The position numbers were made by a program, and so were the translations under genes. Under the pieces are notes generated by a model. It made no database searches, was not told where the DNA came from, and worked only from the letters and a program-made list of their open reading frames with translations. DNA of 16,856 nucleotides from Alphaproteobacteria bacterium (GTDB lineage Bacteria > Pseudomonadota > Alphaproteobacteria > SMXP01), in contig JANQLI010000212.1 of assembly GCA_028280675.1 (NCBI GenBank), forward strand, positions 1 through 16,856, in the 5' to 3' direction. Shown piece by piece: positions 14,202 to 16,856 of this stretch (position 1 is its first letter; each line of letters starts with the position of its first letter).

Positions 14202-16856
14202 ATGCGTTTAAATCGGAGCAACCGGCAGGCAGGGTACTGCCAAGGACAACCGAAGAGACGATATGCGCAATGCGCATGCGTCTTTGCGCTTGGCGCTTTT
14301 TTGTCGGCACCGGCATTTGCACAAACGGTAGACGATACGGATACGCTTTTAGAGCAACTCCCGGCTGTTGTCTCTCTAAGTGATGCGGCTGCGTTAGAGA
14401 AAGATAACGCGGGTGGTGATCTCACCTTCGAGCCGATTTTTGAAGCCCCGGTCACAGACAATGCAGAAAACACAGCCCCAAACTCGATAGGATCAATCAT
14501 TGCGACCCTTGGCGCGGTGATGTTGGCGCTTGCGATGGCGCTTTGGGGTGTGCGCATGGGGCGTACAAACCGTCAGCTCAATGCGCAGTGGCGCTCTCGC
14601 TTTTCCGTTCTGGAATCAAAACTGGATCGCGCGGAAACTATTTTTAACGCCCAGCCCGATTTGGTGATTATCTGGGATGAGGATCTTGTCGAACCGGCTG
14701 CTGGATGGGGGCGTCCGAAAGTGCTGGGCAATTCGGCGTCGCTCGCGACGTTGTTGCGCTACGCTGTAAGCCGGGATGGCGCCACGCCAGTTGAAACCAT
14801 TTTAGAAGGTCTGTCGAACCAGGATGTTGCTGGCCGCGACCCGGTAAGTGCAGCCTTGGCTGAAGAAGAGGGTGTTTCGCCGATTGAGTCTGAACCAAGC
14901 CTGGTGGAAGCCATTCAGGATCTGCGGTGGAATGGCACGGCGTTCTCGCTCGTGATTGCCTGTGAAGATGGCCGTGCGATTGAAGTGGAAGGCCGTCCGG
15001 CGGGCGCGCAAGCTGTCGTCTGGCTGACAGATGTCACGCAGCAAGCGCAAGGGGTTGGCCTTCTGAAAAGCAAACTTTTGGCGCTCAAAGAAGAAGCAGG
15101 CCAGCTTAAGTCTTTTCTTGATGTGGCGCCTTTCCCTGTCTGGCGGCGCAATGAAGACCTCAAGCTCGTTTGGGTCAATAAAGCCTACGCCAATGCAGTT
15201 GACCTCAGTGGACCTGATGAAGTTGTCGAGCAAGAAGCGGAGCTGGATGCCGGTGTGCGCGCGCTGACGAACCAAGTCAAAGAGACCGGGGAAGCGAGCA
15301 ACGAAAAACATTACATCGTCATCGATGGTGAGCGCCGTGCGTTTGATCTTATTGAAATGCCTGATGATGATGGCTTTATGGGCATGGCGCTTGATGTCAC
15401 GGGGAAAGATGTTGCAGAACAAGAATTGCAACGCCACATTGATGCCTACGCACAAACGCTGGATAAACTGGCCACGGCTGTGGCTATCTTCGAGTCAGGC
15501 CGCGTCACTTATTACAACCAAGCTTATGCCAACCTCTGGCAGCTCGATCCCGCTTGGCTTGATACAGGGCCAGCGCCCTCTGAAATTCTTGAGCGTCTTC
15601 GCGAAAAACGCCTTTTGCCAGAACAGGCTGACTTTAAAGCTTGGAAAGAAAAGCAAATGGCGCGGCTTGTCGATATTACCGAGCAGCCCGATGAATATTG
15701 GCATCTTCCAGATTCCCGCCACTTGCGTGTCGCCAGTCAACCGCACCCCATGGGTGGGACGCTATTTATTTATGAAGATGTCACGGATCGCTTCAATCTT
15801 GAATCCGATCTGAATACGTTGGCGAAGGTTCAGGAAGCGACACTCGATAATCTGAGTGAAGGCGTTGCCGTGTTTGGAAGTGACGGCAAACTTGAATTGC
15901 ACAATGAGTCCTTCTTGACCATCTGGCATTTGGATGCATCGCAATTGGAGGCGCAGCCGCATTTCACAAAAGTCGTGGAATGGTGCCGTCCCTTGTTTGA
16001 CGATGATAAAGAATGGTTGCGTATGGGTGAGCGCATCACGTCTTTCAATGATGTGCGTCATACTTTGACAGGCCGCTTGGAGCGCCGCGATAATACCTAT
16101 ATCGATTATGCGATTTTGCCACTGCCCAATGGGGCGACCTTGTTGACCTGTCTGGATGTCACGGCGACAACGCGGATCACCGAAGCCCTCCGTGAACGGA
16201 ATGAAGCACTTGAGGCTGCGGATAAACTCAAGTCTGAATTTATTTCGCATGTGTCTTATCAATTGCGGACGCCGCTCACAACGATCAAAGGGTTCGCTGA
16301 AGTGCTCGAAGAAGGCCAATATGTGCAGCCGCTTGTAGGCAAGCAATTGGAGTATACATCCGCCATTCACGAAGCCTCGAATCAATTGATGGTCTTGGTG
16401 GATGATATTTTGGATCTGGCGCGGATCGAAGCGGGAGAGATGTCGCTCGACGTTTCTCAAGTGGACATCGATGATCTTTTGGAAAGCTCGCGTGAACTTG
16501 CGCTGCGCCAAGCTGATGAGAAAAACATTGAGATTGACGTTGACTTAGGCGAAGGCGTCTCACACATCAAAGCAGATGAGCGGCGCTTGCGTCAGGTGCT
16601 GTATAATCTTGTGTCGAATGCTCTAGCGTTCACCAATCAAGATGGCCGTATCACCTTGGGTGCTGAAAAGTCTGGCGATGGCGTTAGTCTATGGGTGCAG
16701 GATACGGGTGTTGGCATTGCTCCCGAAAACCAAGCCAAAGTGTTTGACCGTTTCGAAAGTCATGGCGCGGCTGGAACGCGGCGTGGTCCCGGCCTCGGTC
16801 TGTCGCTGGTGCGCAGTTTTGTTGAGTTGCATGGCGGTTGGGTCTCATTGGAGTCC
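14202..16856 (+). CDS. divL: DivL-like PAS sensor kinase homologue with Tyr phospho-site (3' truncated by window)
   Basis: The first 885 codons of a membrane-anchored, multi-PAS kinase homologue; it continues past the right edge. The start ATG at 14202 follows an in-frame stop; TTG 14196 is an alternative with better spacing from GAAGGTGG. A signal-peptide-like segment ends in AFA (38-40), and a TM helix spans ~96-117. Four PAS-like regions follow at ~146-280, 302-400, 421-525 and 545-650. The dimerisation domain reads EFISHVSYQLRTPLTTIKGF, so Tyr686 replaces the usual phospho-acceptor His and Gln687 the usual Glu. The ATPase domain keeps Asn802/Asn806, DTGVGI (Asp834) and GPGLGLS (862-868). 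Tyr at this position, several PAS regions and location after ahcY identify a DivL orthologue. Caulobacter DivL binds DivK and modulates CckA, controlling CtrA and cell division. His252-like substitution elsewhere was not evaluated; the symbol is inferred. Confidence 0.87.
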   Translation, partial: MRLNRSNRQAGYCQGQPKRRYAQCACVFALGAFLSAPAFAQTVDDTDTLLEQLPAVVSLSDAAALEKDNAGGDLTFEPIFEAPVTDNAENTAPNSIGSIIATLGAVMLALAMALWGVRMGRTNRQLNAQWRSRFSVLESKLDRAETIFNAQPDLVIIWDEDLVEPAAGWGRPKVLGNSASLATLLRYAVSRDGATPVETILEGLSNQDVAGRDPVSAALAEEEGVSPIESEPSLVEAIQDLRWNGTAFSLVIACEDGRAIEVEGRPAGAQAVVWLTDVTQQAQGVGLLKSKLLALKEEAGQLKSFLDVAPFPVWRRNEDLKLVWVNKAYANAVDLSGPDEVVEQEAELDAGVRALTNQVKETGEASNEKHYIVIDGERRAFDLIEMPDDDGFMGMALDVTGKDVAEQELQRHIDAYAQTLDKLATAVAIFESGRVTYYNQAYANLWQLDPAWLDTGPAPSEILERLREKRLLPEQADFKAWKEKQMARLVDITEQPDEYWHLPDSRHLRVASQPHPMGGTLFIYEDVTDRFNLESDLNTLAKVQEATLDNLSEGVAVFGSDGKLELHNESFLTIWHLDASQLEAQPHFTKVVEWCRPLFDDDKEWLRMGERITSFNDVRHTLTGRLERRDNTYIDYAILPLPNGATLLTCLDVTATTRITEALRERNEALEAADKLKSEFISHVSYQLRTPLTTIKGFAEVLEEGQYVQPLVGKQLEYTSAIHEASNQLMVLVDDILDLARIEAGEMSLDVSQVDIDDLLESSRELALRQADEKNIEIDVDLGEGVSHIKADERRLRQVLYNLVSNALAFTNQDGRITLGAEKSGDGVSLWVQDTGVGIAPENQAKVFDRFESHGAAGTRRGPGLGLSLVRSFVELHGGWVSLES

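Noticed and set aside
15762..16511. 249-codon open frame antisense to the divL-like gene (and a second one at 14802-15455)
   Set aside because: Both mirror the codon bias of the forward gene, which carries PAS and HisKA motifs throughout this stretch. No recognisable domains.
1..16856. CRISPR arrays, tRNA/rRNA genes, insertion sequences, prophage genes
   Set aside because: No regularly spaced repeats, no tRNA-like cloverleaf or rRNA sequence, and no transposase, integrase or terminal inverted repeats were seen.

Overview
The window is a chromosomal segment of an alphaproteobacterium of moderate GC content. The right-hand gene order is the diagnostic part: chvI, chvG, hprK, a mannose-type EIIA, HPr, ahcY, then a PAS-containing histidine kinase homologue whose phospho-acceptor is tyrosine (DivL-like). 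This order recurs across Alphaproteobacteria. A full-length polA and several GANTC (CcrM-type) sites between genes fit the same group. I see no insertion sequence, phage gene, CRISPR array, tRNA or rRNA, and no frameshifted gene. I could not assign a genus.

Left part (1-5132): the 5' end of a lipoprotein gene (minus) diverges from a short-chain dehydrogenase/reductase (plus). That gene converges, with a 6-bp gap, on an orphan ABC-2-type exporter ATPase (minus). The ATPase diverges from polA (plus), which has intact 5' nuclease, 3'-5' exonuclease and polymerase motifs. Middle part (5133-8336): a large soluble protein of unknown function lies on the minus strand with its stop codon directly abutting that of polA. 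Upstream of it on the same strand is a GPH-family (MelB-like) sugar symporter. A 340-bp non-coding region then separates the symporter from chvI. It holds a cluster of TGATT half-sites in both orientations, a plausible sigma-70 promoter, an inverted repeat and a 10-bp hairpin placed just before the chvI Shine-Dalgarno.

Right part (8677-16856): chvI and chvG encode an envelope/acid-stress two-component system. chvG overlaps hprK by 4 bp. hprK is the short alphaproteobacterial form, with the kinase domain only. EIIA-Man and HPr follow, with His and Ser phosphorylation sites intact, so this is a regulatory phosphorelay with no sugar permease in view. The rapZ gene often found between hprK and EIIA is absent here. 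ahcY has its own good sigma-70 promoter and encodes a short-form enzyme without the roughly 40-residue insert I recall in rhizobial homologues. The last gene runs off the window: a signal/TM region, four PAS-like regions, and a dimerisation motif reading SYQLRTPL in place of SHELRTPL.

Together the right half links envelope stress, carbon/nitrogen phosphorelay state, the activated-methyl cycle and cell-cycle signalling. Most of it is a known conserved neighbourhood. The less explained items are the 567-aa unknown protein, the layered repeats before chvI, the reduced hprK-EIIA junction and the short AhcY.
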